Below, piece after piece: positions 63,246-64,000 of a stretch of 64,000 nt of DNA. This stretch comes from Algoriphagus sp. TR-M9. Lineage in GTDB: Bacteria; Bacteroidota; Bacteroidia; Cytophagales; Cyclobacteriaceae. Under the pieces are notes generated by a model. It searched no databases and was not told the origin of the DNA. It worked only from the letters and a program-made list of their open reading frames with translations. The DNA lies in contig NZ_CP115160.1 in NCBI RefSeq assembly GCF_027594545.1, forward strand, positions 1,993,001 to 2,057,000, in the 5' to 3' direction. The position numbers and the translations under genes were made by a program. Positions within the stretch are counted from its first letter, which is position 1. Every line of letters begins with the position of its first letter.

Positions 63246-64000
63246 TTACCCTTTGCTCAATGAAACTGAAATAATGTCCTGAAAGTACTTTATAAACTCC
63301 TCCGGTGAGAAGTTACCTTGATCGCCTTCCCCGTGTTTTCTCACTGATAGCTTACGTTCTTCCTGCTCCTTCTCTCCTACAATCAGCATAAAGGGAACTT
63401 TCTTCACCTCTGAATCACGGATTTTACGGCCGATTTTTTCGTCTCTGTTATCGATAGACCCAGTAATCCCGGCTTCTTCCAGAATGGTCTTGATCTCCTC
63501 GGCATAATCTACAAATTTCTCAGAAATAGGTAAAATATTGATCTGCTCCGGTGATAGCCAAAGCGGGAAGTTACCTCCGCAGTGCTCTATCAATACCGCT
63601 ACAAACCGCTCCAATGAACCAAAAGGTGCCCGGTGAATCATTACCGGCCTGTGCTTTTGATTATCGGAACCTATGTATTCCAATTGGAACCGTTCTGGTA
63701 ATTGATAATCTACCTGGATAGTTCCCAACTGCCATTTTCTGCCCAAAGCATCCTTGACCATAAAGTCCAACTTAGGTCCGTAGAAGGCTGCTTCTCCCAG
63801 TTCGGTTACGGTATCTAGACCTTTTTCCTCAGCAGCTTCGATGATGGCAGATTCTGCCTTGTCCCAAGCTTCGTCTCCACCTATATACTTGGATGGGTTT
63901 TCAGGATCTCGCAAGGAAATCTGTGCTGTATAATCCTCAAAACCTAAAGCCTTGAAAACATATAGCACCAAGTCTATCACTTTGATAAACTCTTCTTTCA
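63246..64000 (-). CDS. thrS: threonyl-tRNA synthetase (C-terminal part, cut by window edge)
   Basis: Partial gene; the 5' end lies beyond position 64000. The visible 250 codons hold the end of the class II catalytic domain (motif 3 region [18 protein letters not shown], near the zinc/threonine pocket) and the complete anticodon-binding domain ([40 protein letters not shown]). The frame stays open to the window edge. It heads the thrS-infC-rpmI-rplT cluster, 31 bp before the infC frame. Confidence 0.96.
   Translation of the reverse strand, partial: KEEFIKVIDLVLYVFKALGFEDYTAQISLRDPENPSKYIGGDEAWDKAESAIIEAAEEKGLDTVTELGEAAFYGPKLDFMVKDALGRKWQLGTIQVDYQLPERFQLEYIGSDNQKHRPVMIHRAPFGSLERFVAVLIEHCGGNFPLWLSPEQINILPISEKFVDYAEEIKTILEEAGITGSIDNRDEKIGRKIRDSEVKKVPFMLIVGEKEQEERKLSVRKHGEGDQGNFSPEEFIKYFQDIISVSLSKG

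Noticed and set aside
62669..63274. 201-codon plus-strand frame opposite infC
   Set aside because: It is the antisense shadow of a highly conserved gene with low-complexity composition; IF-3 on the minus strand explains the region.

Overview
The window looks like the chromosome of a free-living Bacteroidota of the order Cytophagales, probably Cyclobacteriaceae and Algoriphagus-like. Supporting signs are a short primary sigma factor of 287 residues, a type IX secretion sorting domain with SprB-type repeats, bacillithiol synthesis (BshB1), LytS/LytTR regulators, a long LptF/G-type permease, a DUF349 protein and an ISAon1 transposase relic. The genus is an inference; no rRNA is present.

Layout. 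0.2-6.6 kb: a GH3-like acyl-adenylating enzyme, a small zinc-protease-like protein, an unknown protein, a serine beta-lactamase-fold hydrolase, a 3 x 45 bp palindromic tandem repeat, a TauE/SafE exporter and GreB. 6.7-14.7 kb: a type I restriction-modification operon (Cro/C1-type regulator, hsdM, hsdS, a DUF1016/YhcG-type nuclease, hsdR) with a perfect operator-like palindrome before the regulator.

14.8-33.9 kb: a nonribosomal peptide locus in two divergent arms. The minus arm is a HupE/UreJ-like membrane protein, a C-A-PCP-PCP*-TE synthetase and a phosphopantetheinyl transferase. The plus arm is an ornithine-cyclodeaminase-like enzyme, a TonB-dependent receptor, an acyl-CoA-dehydrogenase-like enzyme, a stand-alone adenylation protein, an EctD/PhyH-type hydroxylase, a stand-alone carrier protein and a second synthetase, followed by an SLC13 transporter. 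The second synthetase is the most unusual item here. Its adenylation domain carries an asparagine-type pocket and is interrupted by about 335 residues holding a zinc-ribbon PP-loop ATP-pyrophosphatase of the sugar-amidotransferase/thiolation type. Counting domains (three A, three active carriers, two C, one TE) predicts a three-residue product in which an amide may become an amidine or thioamide. The receptor and HupE-like protein suggest a metal-binding product, but this is not proven.

34-43.5 kb: a small membrane peptide with a LytS/LytTR two-component pair, then an AraC regulator divergent from a sugar-oxidation operon (ThuA/dehydrogenase/azurin lipoprotein, sugar isomerase, Gfo/Idh oxidoreductase) and a lipoprotein cytochrome c.

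43.5-64 kb: mostly housekeeping genes (tRNA-Thr, DUF349, YqgE, pdxH, bshB1, M23 peptidase, trxB, rpoD, pnp, rpsO, LptF/G-like permease, tRNA with CAT anticodon, and thrS-infC-rpmI-rplT). A translationally coupled ECF sigma / TonB / type IX-secreted M43 protease operon sits at 57-61 kb. Decayed sequence lies between: a nonsense-interrupted ISAon1 fragment, a tRNA relic invaded by two palindromes, and probable serpin and TlpA remnants.
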